Shown here piece by piece: positions 17,241-25,122 of a stretch of DNA of 64,000 nucleotides. This DNA comes from Micromonospora sp. WMMD1102 (lineage in GTDB: Bacteria; Actinomycetota; Actinomycetes; Mycobacteriales; Micromonosporaceae). Within the stretch, counting starts at the first letter, position 1. Each line of letters begins with the position of its first letter. The DNA lies in contig NZ_JARUBN010000001.1 of assembly GCF_029626265.1 (NCBI RefSeq), positions 6,017,001 through 6,081,000 of the forward strand, in the 5' to 3' direction. The notes under the pieces are model-generated. The model saw only the letters and a program-made list of their open reading frames with translations, searched no databases and was not told the origin of the DNA. A program made the translations under genes and the position numbers.

Positions 17241-19223
17241 ATGCGCTTTTCCACGCCATCCCCACGCCCGCTTCTCCGGCATACTGCCCGACTCCGGCAT
17301 ACCGCCCGTCGAGGCACGACTGTCGCACTGGCCGGCGTGCTGCTCGCGGCCGGCGCCCTGGCCGGCTGCTCGGGCTCGGACGGGCCCGACCAGGCGGTCG
17401 ACGCGTTCCTGGCCGGCTGGCTCGGCGGCGACATGCACCGGGTCGGCTTCCGTAACCCGGCCGGCGAGCGGGTGCCCGCCGAGGAGGTGACCGAGGAGAT
17501 CAAGCAGCTCTCCGGCGAGTTGGCCAGGACGCCGCCGAAGCTCCGTCGGGAGGGCGAGGCCAAGGTCAACGAGGACAACGCGACCGCGACGGTACGGGTG
17601 GACTGGACGCTGCCCGGTGACACGCACTGGTCGTACCCCTCGGAGATCCATCTCAACCGTGGCGACGACGACGAGTGGCAGGTGATCTGGGAACCGAAGG
17701 TCGTCGAGCCCCGCCTCAGCAGCGGTGACGAGCTGGCGGTGCGCCGGCTGACCGCCAGCCGGGCGGCAGTGACGGACGGGGCCGGAGCGCCCCTGGTGGC
17801 GCCCCGCCCGGTGGTGGTCGTCGGGGTGCAGCCGGATCAGGTGACCGACGTACCCGGCCTGGTCCGGCAGCTCGACACGGCGTTCCGGGCGATCCGCCCG
17901 CCGATCACCCCGCCGGTGGACCTGACCGACCTGCCGGCCCGGATGAAGGAGGCGAAACCGAACGCCTTCGTCGACGTGGTGACGTTGCGCCGGGAGGCGT
18001 ACCTCCAGATCAAACCGCGCATCTACGACCTGTCGGGGACGAAGTTCCGCGACGAGCAGCGGGAACTCGCACCGACCCGGGACTTCGCCCGCGCCCTGCT
18101 CGGCTCGGTCGACCCGGCGCAGGCGGACGACATCGCCGCCAACCCCGGCCTGGTGCAGGAGGGCGACTCGGTCGGTCACGGCGGGCTACAGGGTCGCTAC
18201 GACAAGCAGTTGCGTGGCGGTGTCGGACTGAGCGTGGTCATCGTCAGCAAGCTTCCGGACGGCACGGTCGCGCCGGAGAGCACCGAGGTGTTCCGGCGCG
18301 AGCCGCAGGCCGGGATACCCCTGAAGACCACCCTCGACGTGCCGACCCAGAACGCCGCCGACGACGCGGTACGCGGCTCCCGGCAGCGCGCCGCCCTGGT
18401 CGCGGTACGCGTCGGCGACGGCGCCGTACTGGCCGCCGCGAACTCCGGCACCGCCGAGAACCTCGCCTTCACCGCCCAGGTCCCGCCCGGCTCGACCTTC
18501 AAGATGGTCAGCACGCTCGGGCTGCTCGACCTCGGCGCGGTCAGCCTGGACGGACCGGTCGGCTGCCCGAAGACGTTCACCGTGGAAGGGCGCTCGTTCA
18601 AGAACTCCGACAACTTCGCCCTCGGCACCGTGCCGTTCCGCACCGACTTCGCGAAGTCCTGCAATACGGCGTTCGCCGCGCTGGCGCCGAAGCTCGGACC
18701 GGACGGGCTGGCCAACGCCGGCCGGAGCCTGGGCCTGGAGGCGGAGTGGAAGCTCGGCACCGACGCCTTCACCGGCAAGGTCTCGGCGGGCGGGTCGGCG
18801 GCCGAGCGGGCGGCCGCCTCGTTCGGCCAGGGCACCACCGTGGTCAGCCCGCTGGCGATGGCGGCGGCCACCGCAGGCGTCGCCCGGGGCCAGTGGCAGC
18901 AGCCGAAACTGGTGCTGGAGCCGGTGCCCGGCGAGCCCGCCCCGCCCGGCCCGCAACTGAAGGCCGGTTCGGTCGAGCCGCTGCGCACGATGATGCGCGA
19001 GGTGGTCACCAAGGGGACCGGCAGCGCGCTGGCCGACGTGCCCGGCGGACCGGTGTACGGCAAGACCGGCACCGCCGAGTACGACGACAACCCGGCGCAC
19101 ACGCACGCCTGGTTCGTGGGCTGGCAGGGAGACGTCGCGTTCGCGGTCTTCGTCGAGAAGGGCGGGTCGAGTACGGCCAGCGCCGTGCCGATCGCCGAGA
19201 AGTTCCTCCGCGGCCTCCGCTGA
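17241..19223 (+). CDS. Lipoprotein penicillin-binding protein (transpeptidase) with NTF2-like N-terminal domain
   Basis: 660 residues. A lipobox (GALAGC) puts the lipid-modified Cys at residue 43. Residues about 50-155 form an NTF2-like MecA_N domain (DAFLAGWLGG, then WQVIWEPKVVEP). A dimer-type region follows, and the transpeptidase domain covers about 345-660. All three active-site motifs are present: Ser418-x-x-Lys in PPGSTFKM, Ser473-Cys-Asn in KSCNTAF and Lys608-Thr-Gly in YGKTGTAE. The protein should cross-link peptidoglycan outside the membrane. Its layout is like class B PBPs of the PbpA/PBP2a type, with lipid anchoring replacing the usual membrane helix. ATG 17241 follows a weak GGAAGG. 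A long hairpin closes the gene. Confidence 0.9.
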   Translation: MRFSTPSPRPLLRHTARLRHTARRGTTVALAGVLLAAGALAGCSGSDGPDQAVDAFLAGWLGGDMHRVGFRNPAGERVPAEEVTEEIKQLSGELARTPPKLRREGEAKVNEDNATATVRVDWTLPGDTHWSYPSEIHLNRGDDDEWQVIWEPKVVEPRLSSGDELAVRRLTASRAAVTDGAGAPLVAPRPVVVVGVQPDQVTDVPGLVRQLDTAFRAIRPPITPPVDLTDLPARMKEAKPNAFVDVVTLRREAYLQIKPRIYDLSGTKFRDEQRELAPTRDFARALLGSVDPAQADDIAANPGLVQEGDSVGHGGLQGRYDKQLRGGVGLSVVIVSKLPDGTVAPESTEVFRREPQAGIPLKTTLDVPTQNAADDAVRGSRQRAALVAVRVGDGAVLAAANSGTAENLAFTAQVPPGSTFKMVSTLGLLDLGAVSLDGPVGCPKTFTVEGRSFKNSDNFALGTVPFRTDFAKSCNTAFAALAPKLGPDGLANAGRSLGLEAEWKLGTDAFTGKVSAGGSAAERAAASFGQGTTVVSPLAMAAATAGVARGQWQQPKLVLEPVPGEPAPPGPQLKAGSVEPLRTMMREVVTKGTGSALADVPGGPVYGKTGTAEYDDNPAHTHAWFVGWQGDVAFAVFVEKGGSSTASAVPIAEKFLRGLR

Positions 19224-19250
19224 CCGGGGCGGCCCGGCCCGGACGAACAC

Positions 19251-19298
19251 GACAGCCGGGGCGGTCGACGGGGTCTGCCCCGGACCGTCCCGGCTGTC
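19251..19298. terminator. Bidirectional hairpin terminator
   Basis: GACAGCCGGGGCGGTC (19251-19266) pairs with GACCGTCCCGGCTGTC (19283-19298) with one wobble pair; an inner GGGG/CCCC hairpin fills the loop. It lies between the convergent stops at 19223 and 19312. Confidence 0.8.
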
Positions 19299-19311
19299 GG
19301 TGCGGGTCGGC

Positions 19312-19545
19312 TCAGCGGGCGAGGGCCAGGCCCTGCTTGTCGGTGAACTTGCCGACCGCGATCATGATCAGGTCGATGAGCGTCCAGATGCCGAACCCGC
19401 CGAAGGTGAGGAGCATCAGGATGCCCGTGCCGACCTTGCCGACGTAGAACCGGTGCACGCCGATGGTGCCGAGGAAGAGGCAGAGCAGCAGCGCGGCGAT
19501 CCAGGACTTCTGCCCGACGGCCGGACCGGCGGCGGTTGTGGACAT
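19312..19545 (-). CDS. TM2 domain membrane protein
   Basis: 77 residues with two membrane helices (about 15-33 and 40-62) joined by a short turn. The TM2 signature is present: [14 protein letters not shown], then [16 protein letters not shown]2 proteins are small bacterial membrane proteins of uncertain role. The start at 19545 has GAAAGGA upstream in an unusually AT-rich leader (about 19546-19570) that probably includes the promoter. It appears to be a single-gene unit between a terminator and a TetR gene. Confidence 0.9.
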   Translation of the reverse strand: MSTTAAGPAVGQKSWIAALLLCLFLGTIGVHRFYVGKVGTGILMLLTFGGFGIWTLIDLIMIAVGKFTDKQGLALAR

Positions 19546-19658
19546 GGTTTATTCCTTTCAGAACATTTCAGGGAAAGTTGCGTGCACAGCGGTCGCGCAC
19601 ATTACCGGAATCCCGTCGGCCCCGCTGCCCCGGTAACCGCACCGTGATCAGGCGGAAG

Positions 19659-20216
19659 TCACCGGCCCGGCAGACTGGCGACGAACATCGCGATCAGCTG
19701 CTCGTACGTCTCGTCCAGGTCCTCCGGCAGCCCGAAGCCGCCGCTGGCCTCCAGCGAGGCGAAGCCGTGTGCGATGGACCGGCCGCACCGGGTCGCATGG
19801 ATCGCCGCCGAGTCGGTGAGCCCGTACGTCCGGAGCGCGGCGAGGAAGACCTGCAACATCCGGGTGGCGACGTCGACCATGGCCGGCTCGTGCATCGGAT
19901 CGGGCGGCACCGCCGCGTACCGGGCCGGGTGCTCGCGGACGTAGTCGCGGTAGGCGCGCAGCAGTGCCGCCACCGCGTCGTCGCCGCTGCGACCCAGCAC
20001 GGCCGCCACGAACCGGTCGGTCATCTCGGTCAGCACCCGGATCCCGACCAGCGTGCGCAGCTCGGCGAGGCCGGCGACGTGCTTGTAGAGCGAGGGCGGG
20101 GCGACCCCGGTGCGCGCGGCGACGGCCGCCAGGGTCAGCGCGTCGACGCCGTGCTCGTCGATCACCCCGAGCGCCGCGTCGACGACGGCGGTCGGCGAGA
20201 GCCCGGCCCTAGGCAC
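19659..20216 (-). CDS. TetR family transcriptional regulator
   Basis: 185 residues. Residues about 8-55 are the TetR helix-turn-helix (ALTLAAVAARTGVAPPSLYKHV); the remaining helical part has the pattern of the WHG-type C-terminal domain (TRCGRSIAHGFASLEASGGFG). Such proteins are usually repressors of a neighbouring enzyme or exporter gene. The gene lies directly downstream of the SDR oxidoreductase on the same strand. Repeated GCTAG/CTAGC half-sites at 20257-20292 just upstream are a candidate operator. The ligand is unknown. Confidence 0.88.
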   Translation of the reverse strand: MPRAGLSPTAVVDAALGVIDEHGVDALTLAAVAARTGVAPPSLYKHVAGLAELRTLVGIRVLTEMTDRFVAAVLGRSGDDAVAALLRAYRDYVREHPARYAAVPPDPMHEPAMVDVATRMLQVFLAALRTYGLTDSAAIHATRCGRSIAHGFASLEASGGFGLPEDLDETYEQLIAMFVASLPGR

Positions 20217-20256
20217 CGCGACGCCCGTGGAACGCTCCTCGTCGACCCGGAGATCT

Positions 20257-20292
20257 GCTAGTCACAATAGCCAGAAAGCTAGTAGCGCTAGC
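20257..20292. promoter_or_regulatory. Candidate TetR operator and promoter region
   Basis: GCTAGTAGCGCTAGC (20278-20292) is a near-palindrome, and another GCTAGT occurs at 20257-20262. The spot is 40-75 bases upstream of the TetR start and is AT-richer than its surroundings, fitting an autoregulatory site. No -35/-10 pair is clear. Confidence 0.4.
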
Positions 20293-20318
20293 CTGCCGTG
20301 TCAAATTCGCCATCTGTG

Positions 20319-21086
20319 CTACGGCTCAGCTTCTCCCAGCCGTCGAGGTCGGCCCGGCGCCGCTCCTGGGCCGCCCGGATGCTCCGCAGGGCGTCCTGCC
20401 CGAGCGGCCTTCGCCGGGTCACCGGGCTGGGTGCCGTCCATCGCGTCCACGGCCGCCCTGGTGCCGGCGGTCGACACCCGGTACGCCTCGATCGTCCTGG
20501 ACCGGTGCATCCGGCGTCCACCGAACTCGGTACGGAACGCGCCCGGCTCGACGATCAACACCCGTACGCCGAACGGCGCCACCTCGGCGGCCAGCGCCTC
20601 GGAGAGGCCCTCCAGGGCGAACTTCGCCGCGCAGTACCCGCCGAAGCCGGGCATGGTGACCTGGCCGCCCATCGAACTCATCTGCACTATCGTCCCGCCG
20701 CCCTGCCGCCGCAGGTGCGGCAGCACCGCCCTGGTCACCGACACCGCGCCGAAGAACATCACCTCCAGCAGGGCGCGCAACTCCGGCATGGTCATTTCCT
20801 CGACGGCGCCGACCGAGCCGTAGCCGGCATTGTTCACCAGCACGTCGATCCGGCCGAACCCGGCGAGGGTCTCCGCCACCGCCCGCTGCACCGACGCCTC
20901 GTCGGTGACGTCGAGCCGGGCCGTCCGGACCCGCTCCGGCCCGGCCCCGGCGAGGTCGGCCAGTTGCCCGGTGTCCCGGGCGGTCGCCATCAGCCGGTCA
21001 CCGGCGGCCAGCGCCGCCAGGGCGAGTTCCCGGCCGAAGCCCGCCGAGCATCCGGTCACCAACCACACCCGTTCCCGTCGCGCCAC
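20319..21086 (-). CDS. Short-chain dehydrogenase/reductase with out-of-frame 3' end (possible pseudogene)
   Basis: About 255 residues from the GTG at 21086, which has GGGGAGGGG upstream. Classical SDR landmarks are intact: cofactor loop TGCSAGFG near the N terminus, NNAGYGSVG, the catalytic Ser in QMSSMGG and YCAAK. After MDGTQPGDPAKAA the frame becomes Arg/Pro/Gly-rich (RAGRPAEHPGG) and unlike the family. Another minus frame immediately gives the expected end: PLGQDALRSIR, ERRRADLDGWEKLSRSTD, stopping at 20288. About 17 family residues are missing at the switch, so an out-of-frame deletion near 20400-20412 is likely, unless it is a sequence error. Catalytic residues are spared. Divergent from the LysR gene and next to TetR. 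Confidence 0.75.
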   Translation of the reverse strand: MARRERVWLVTGCSAGFGRELALAALAAGDRLMATARDTGQLADLAGAGPERVRTARLDVTDEASVQRAVAETLAGFGRIDVLVNNAGYGSVGAVEEMTMPELRALLEVMFFGAVSVTRAVLPHLRRQGGGTIVQMSSMGGQVTMPGFGGYCAAKFALEGLSEALAAEVAPFGVRVLIVEPGAFRTEFGGRRMHRSRTIEAYRVSTAGTRAAVDAMDGTQPGDPAKAARAGRPAEHPGGPGAAPGRPRRLGEAEP

Positions 21087-21205
21087 CGCGCCCCTCCCCG
21101 CCTCGTCCAGCCCGGCGGTGCCGACCACCGCCCGCGGTCCACTCTGGCCAACGGGCCGACCGGAGCGCCAACACACATTTCCAGCAGCCGCTACAGTCCT
21201 AGCCT

Positions 21206-22108
21206 GTGCCCCCCGAGCTGCGGCACCTGCGGTACTTCGTCGCGGTGGCCGAACACCGCAGCTTCACCCGGGCGGCGGTCGCGCTGCGGGTCGCCCAGCA
21301 GTCGCTGTCGCAGCAGGTCGCCGTCCTGGAACGATCCCTCGGGGTGCGGCTGTTCGACCGGGACACCCGCGGCGCCCGGCTCACCGAGGTCGGCGAGGTG
21401 TTCCTACCGGAGGCGCGCGCCGTGCTGGCCCGCGCCGACGAGGCGGTCGGCACCGTCGGGCGGGCGGTCCGCGGCGAGATCGGCCGGCTCAGCCTCGCCT
21501 TTCTGGTCTCGACCGCCAACTACATGCTGCCGCCGGTGGTCCGGGCGTTCCGGGAACGCTTCCCCGAGGTCGGACTGCACACCGAGGACGTCGGCATCGC
21601 CCAGCTGGTGACCGGCCTGCGCGAACGCCGGTACGACGCCGCCTTCACCCGACCACCGCTGGTGGACGACCTGGCCACCCGTACCCTGGTCACCGAACCC
21701 GTCTGCGCCGTGCTGCCCAGCGGGCACCCGCTCGCGCGCCGGTCCGAGCTGCGGCTGCGCGACCTCGCCGACGAACCCTGGGTGCTCACCTCCCCCGATT
21801 CCTGGCCGCCCTGGCACCGCAAGTACGACCGGGACTTCCACCGGGCCGGGTTCACGCCGGACGTGGTGGCCCGGGCCACCGGTGTGCCGCATCTGCTCGG
21901 GCTGGTCGCCGCCGGGTTAGGCGTGTCCCGGCTGGCCAGTTCGGCACGGAGCCTGCGCCGGACCGGGGTGGTGTTCGTGCCGCTGGCCGACGAGCGGGCG
22001 GAGACCGTGGTGGTCTGGGATCCGGCCGCGCCGAAGCCGGTACTGCGGAACCTGCTCGACGTCGTCACCGACCTGGCCACCACGATCGACCTGACCCACG
22101 CCGGTTAG
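21206..22108 (+). CDS. LysR family transcriptional regulator
   Basis: 300 residues. The N-terminal winged helix-turn-helix (LRYFVAVAEHRSFTRAAVAL, then QQSLSQQVAVLERSLGVRLF) and an inducer-binding domain of two periplasmic-protein-like lobes (from about residue 92) are complete. The start is GTG at 21206. TACAGT at 21192-21197 is a plausible -10 only 8 bases upstream, and no ribosome site is visible, so a leaderless transcript is possible. It is divergent from the SDR gene across 119 bases, the usual arrangement of a LysR regulator and its target, so the SDR is the first candidate target. The inducer is unknown. Confidence 0.9.
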   Translation: MPPELRHLRYFVAVAEHRSFTRAAVALRVAQQSLSQQVAVLERSLGVRLFDRDTRGARLTEVGEVFLPEARAVLARADEAVGTVGRAVRGEIGRLSLAFLVSTANYMLPPVVRAFRERFPEVGLHTEDVGIAQLVTGLRERRYDAAFTRPPLVDDLATRTLVTEPVCAVLPSGHPLARRSELRLRDLADEPWVLTSPDSWPPWHRKYDRDFHRAGFTPDVVARATGVPHLLGLVAAGLGVSRLASSARSLRRTGVVFVPLADERAETVVVWDPAAPKPVLRNLLDVVTDLATTIDLTHAG

Positions 22109-22215
22109 CCGGAACCGCCGGGCGGGCAGCATGGTCTCGCGTCGTGGCGTCTCGGCCGCCGACATGGGCGCTCCCATCGGTGGATGTCGCCGCGGGGTCG
22201 TATGGGTCTGGCGTC

Positions 22216-22324
22216 GAGACTGTCGAGCTGCCCCGTTCGTGCGCCCACGAGTCCGGGTCGCGCCGATACCAACCACAGCTCGGTGCGCCAGGTGTCCCAT
22301 CCATGCACCCAGCTCGACAGTCTC
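22216..22324. repeat. Perfect 15-bp inverted repeat around a 79-base loop
   Basis: GAGACTGTCGAGCTG at 22216-22230 is the exact reverse complement of 22310-22324. The loop does not continue the pairing. It could be a remnant of a small mobile element, a transcript stem or a terminator for the convergent pair; nothing decides between these. Confidence 0.7.
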
Positions 22325-22374
22325 CCGATCGGAGGTCCCGGGCCAGGCCAGGCCCGGCGGCCCGGCGGTCGGTC

Positions 22375-22495
22375 GGCCGGGTGGCCGGGTGGCCGGGTGG
22401 CCGGGTGGCCGATCGGACGGGCCGACGGGCCGACGGGCCGACGGGCCGACGGGCCGACGGGCCGACGGGCCGACGGGCCGACGGGCCGACGGGCC
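22375..22495. repeat. Two adjoining 8-base tandem repeat arrays
   Basis: Four copies of GGCCGGGT occupy 22375-22406, followed after a 9-base junction by ten perfect copies of GACGGGCC at 22416-22495. The units are related (both carry a GGGCC/GGCCGGG core). Slippage-prone repeats of this sort usually vary in number between strains. Confidence 0.9.
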
Positions 22496-22559
22496 GACGA
22501 GACAGCCAGGCGGCGGGACAGGACGAGCGGCGGGACAGGACGAGCGGATACGGCGGGGT

Positions 22560-24008
22560 TCAGGCGATGTCCGCCGACCCCGGCTCGGCGTCCCATGTCG
22601 GGGCCGCTGCCGACGCCTCGGGTTCCGCTTCGGCGGGACGGGTGGGGCGCACGGCATCGGCGGCCGCTTCCTCAGCTGGCGGCGGAGGGTCACGGCGAAG
22701 CCGACCCGGACCAGCCGACGCGGGCGGACCGACCGGCTCTGACTCATCGGCCGGGAGTGACGGGGTGCGGCGCAGCCGACCCGGACCAGCCGAGACTGGC
22801 GGACCCACCGGCTCCGACCAGCGGGCGGACAGGTCGGGTATCCCGAAGCGGACGCCGTTGACAGCCGGTCCACCCACCACCGAGCCAGCCGAGCCAGCCG
22901 CCGCCGCCGATCCAGCCACCGCCGAGCCAGCCGAGCCAGCCGCCGCCGACCCGGCCGGTATGCCGGTCGGTGGCATCGTCGACTGCCTGGGCGGTGCCAC
23001 CGGCACGTCGGGCGGGACCGTGCGGGGGGCGGGCACGGCTGGCCGTTGCTCGGGGCCCGGCGGGCGTCCCGGGGCCAACCGGGGCGGGACCGCCTCCGGT
23101 GCAGCGACCGGGGCCAGGCCGGCGACCAGGGTGTCGACGATCTCGGCCGCGTAGGCGCCCTCCGGGTCGTAGTCGGGGTCGAAGACGGTGATCTCCACTC
23201 CCAGGCAGTGCGGGGTGTCGACCAGCCCGGCCAGCAGCAGCTCCAGCTCGGCGAAGGCGATCCCGCCCGGGTCCGGGGCGTCCACCGCCGGCATCACCGC
23301 CGGATCGAGTACGTCGACGTCGACGTGCACCCAGTAGCCGGCGCAGTCGGTCAACTGGTCGTGCGCCCACTGGGCGGTCCGGGCCGCCCCCTCGACCCGC
23401 AGTGCCGGCACCGGCCGGGTGACGATGCCGGCCGCCTGGAGGTCGAGCCGGTACTCGTCGTGTGCGCGGATGCCGAGCACCACCACGTCGATGTCCCGGA
23501 AGTACGGCCGGCGCCCCTCGATCGCCGCCAGGTCCGCCTGACCCCGGCCGGTGACCAGGGCCAGGTCCTCACCGGCCGCCGCGCCGACGTACGAGGCGTT
23601 GCCCGGGTGCCGGAAGTCGGAGTGGCCGTCCACGAAGACCAGTCCGATCCGGCCGCCGACCGCCTCGCCGAGCCGGTGCATGGCGAGCGCCGAGCCGAGC
23701 AGGACCGAGCAGTCGCCGCCGAGCACCAGCGGAAACTCGCCCTGGTCGATGATGCCGCCGATCCGGTCGGCCAGCTCCATCGAGTAGCGCGCGATCGAGC
23801 CGGCGTGACACACCCCGTCCCCGGGACGCCAGTCGCCCGGGTCGTACCGGGGCGGGGTGAGACAGCCGGCGTCCCGGGCGGCGAGCCGGTCGACCAGGTC
23901 GTGGTCGCGCAACGCGCCCGGCGCCTTGGCGCAGCCCGGCACCGACGTGGGGGTCGGCGGGCGCAGGCCCAGGTTGGACGGGGCGTCCAGGACGGCGATC
24001 CGGCGCAT
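22560..24008 (-). CDS. Arginase/agmatinase family protein with long low-complexity C-terminal tail
   Basis: 482 residues. Residues 1 to about 305 are a ureohydrolase domain. Metal-site motifs are GGDCS (Cys100 where arginases have His), DGHSD (Asp127, His129, Asp131) and HVDVDVLDP (Asp230, Asp232). The domain probably binds two Mn ions and hydrolyses a guanidino compound, but the substrate cannot be fixed. Residues about 306-482 are Pro/Ala/Gly/Ser-rich, with AGSA-type repeats and two near-identical copies of SEPVGPPxSAGPGRLRR; normal family members end near residue 300. The start ATG 24008 (MRRIAVLDAPSNLG) is typical. It lies 65 bases downstream of the YbbN-type gene on the same strand, so co-transcription is possible. 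Confidence 0.85.
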   Translation of the reverse strand: MRRIAVLDAPSNLGLRPPTPTSVPGCAKAPGALRDHDLVDRLAARDAGCLTPPRYDPGDWRPGDGVCHAGSIARYSMELADRIGGIIDQGEFPLVLGGDCSVLLGSALAMHRLGEAVGGRIGLVFVDGHSDFRHPGNASYVGAAAGEDLALVTGRGQADLAAIEGRRPYFRDIDVVVLGIRAHDEYRLDLQAAGIVTRPVPALRVEGAARTAQWAHDQLTDCAGYWVHVDVDVLDPAVMPAVDAPDPGGIAFAELELLLAGLVDTPHCLGVEITVFDPDYDPEGAYAAEIVDTLVAGLAPVAAPEAVPPRLAPGRPPGPEQRPAVPAPRTVPPDVPVAPPRQSTMPPTGIPAGSAAAGSAGSAVAGSAAAAGSAGSVVGGPAVNGVRFGIPDLSARWSEPVGPPVSAGPGRLRRTPSLPADESEPVGPPASAGPGRLRRDPPPPAEEAAADAVRPTRPAEAEPEASAAAPTWDAEPGSADIA

Positions 24009-24073
24009 ACTGTGCTCCCGTCCGGTATCGCGGCTGCCAGGCCGGCACGCGCGCTGGTCGTACTTCCTATTGT

Positions 24074-25009
24074 CTAGAAGAGCGCACGCGAGAGGGCCCT
24101 CCGGGCGCCGGCCACCGCAGGATCGTCCGGACCGGCGATGGTGAACAGGGACACCAGGTGCTGCCGGGCGGCCTCCCGGTCATCCCCGGCCGTCCGACGG
24201 ACCAGCTCGACCAGCCGGGCGTACGCCTGCTCGGCCTGACCGCTGAGCACCTCGACGTCGGCGGCGAGCAACTGTGCCGGTACGTCGTCCGGCGCCGACG
24301 CCGCCGCGGCCAGTGCCGCCGCCGGGTCCGCACCGCTCACCCGGCGGGCCAGCGCGACGTGCGCCAGCCCGGCCTCGGCCGCCGCGTCCGCCGGCGCGTC
24401 CGACAGGATCTTCTTGTACGCCCGCTCCGCGGTGTCCAGGTCGCCGCTGATCAGCGCCTCGTCCGCCTCGCTGAGCCGGGGATCCTCCGGCGCCTCCACC
24501 GAGACGCCGCCGGCCTTGAGCACGGCGCCGATCCACTGCCGCAGCTGCGCCTCGGGCACCACTCCGGCGAAGGCGTCGACCGGCTGGCCGCCGACCACCG
24601 CGTAGACCATCGGGATGCTCTGCACCCGGAACATCTGCGCGAGCCGCTGGTTGGCGTCGACGTCGACCTTGGCGAGGATCCAGGCGCCGCCGCCCTCGAC
24701 GGCCAGCCGTTCCAGCACCGGGGAGAGCTGCTTGCAGGGCTCACACCACTCGGCCCAGAAGTCGATCACCACCGGGGTGGTGAGGGAGCGTTCCAGTACC
24801 TCGGACTGGAAAGTGGCTTCGGTGACGTCGATCACCGCGACTCCACCACCGCCCCCCACAGGGGTGCCCGGCGGTGTTCCGGGGATGCCGGGGCCGGCCG
24901 GCGGGGTGGCTGGGGCCGCCGGCTTCGCGGGTGTCTGTGCGGCGCGCAGCGCGCCGAGGTCGACCGCGCCGCGGGTGAAGATCGACGAGGTGATCCGTGG
25001 GTCGCTCAT
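24074..25009 (-). CDS. ybbN: Thioredoxin-domain protein with TPR-like tail (YbbN/CnoX type)
   Basis: 311 residues. After a Pro/Gly-rich N terminus (to about residue 57) comes a thioredoxin fold with the redox motif WCEPC (Cys89, Cys92) in [19 protein letters not shown]. From about residue 165 helical repeats follow ([20 protein letters not shown]), like the TPR-like C-terminal half of YbbN/CnoX co-chaperones, which protect proteins in oxidative and heat stress. Many YbbN proteins lack a redox-active CxxC, whereas this one keeps it. ATG 25009 is the only sensible start. It precedes the ureohydrolase gene on the same strand. Confidence 0.88.
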   Translation of the reverse strand: MSDPRITSSIFTRGAVDLGALRAAQTPAKPAAPATPPAGPGIPGTPPGTPVGGGGGVAVIDVTEATFQSEVLERSLTTPVVIDFWAEWCEPCKQLSPVLERLAVEGGGAWILAKVDVDANQRLAQMFRVQSIPMVYAVVGGQPVDAFAGVVPEAQLRQWIGAVLKAGGVSVEAPEDPRLSEADEALISGDLDTAERAYKKILSDAPADAAAEAGLAHVALARRVSGADPAAALAAAASAPDDVPAQLLAADVEVLSGQAEQAYARLVELVRRTAGDDREAARQHLVSLFTIAGPDDPAVAGARRALSRALF

Positions 25010-25122
25010 GGTTCCCTAGTCTCGCACGCGAGGCCACGAACCCCGGCGAACCGCCACTGCCCGACACCTCGCCGAGCCGGGTACACCGACCACGCCCACC
25101 GATCCGGCACCGGCCGCGGCGC

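Larger units (their letters stand above)
22109..22559. other. Repeat-rich intergenic block between convergent genes
   Basis: 451 bases between the LysR stop and the ureohydrolase stop. It contains a 15-bp perfect inverted repeat (22216-22324) and two arrays of 8-base repeats (22375-22495). The open frames through it are produced by the repeats and show no domain. I see no gene. Confidence 0.6.

Noticed and set aside
22131..22742. Repetitive open frames encoding GRRADGPT-type repeats
   Set aside because: They are produced by the 8-base tandem repeats and occur in several frames on both strands; no ribosome site or domain.
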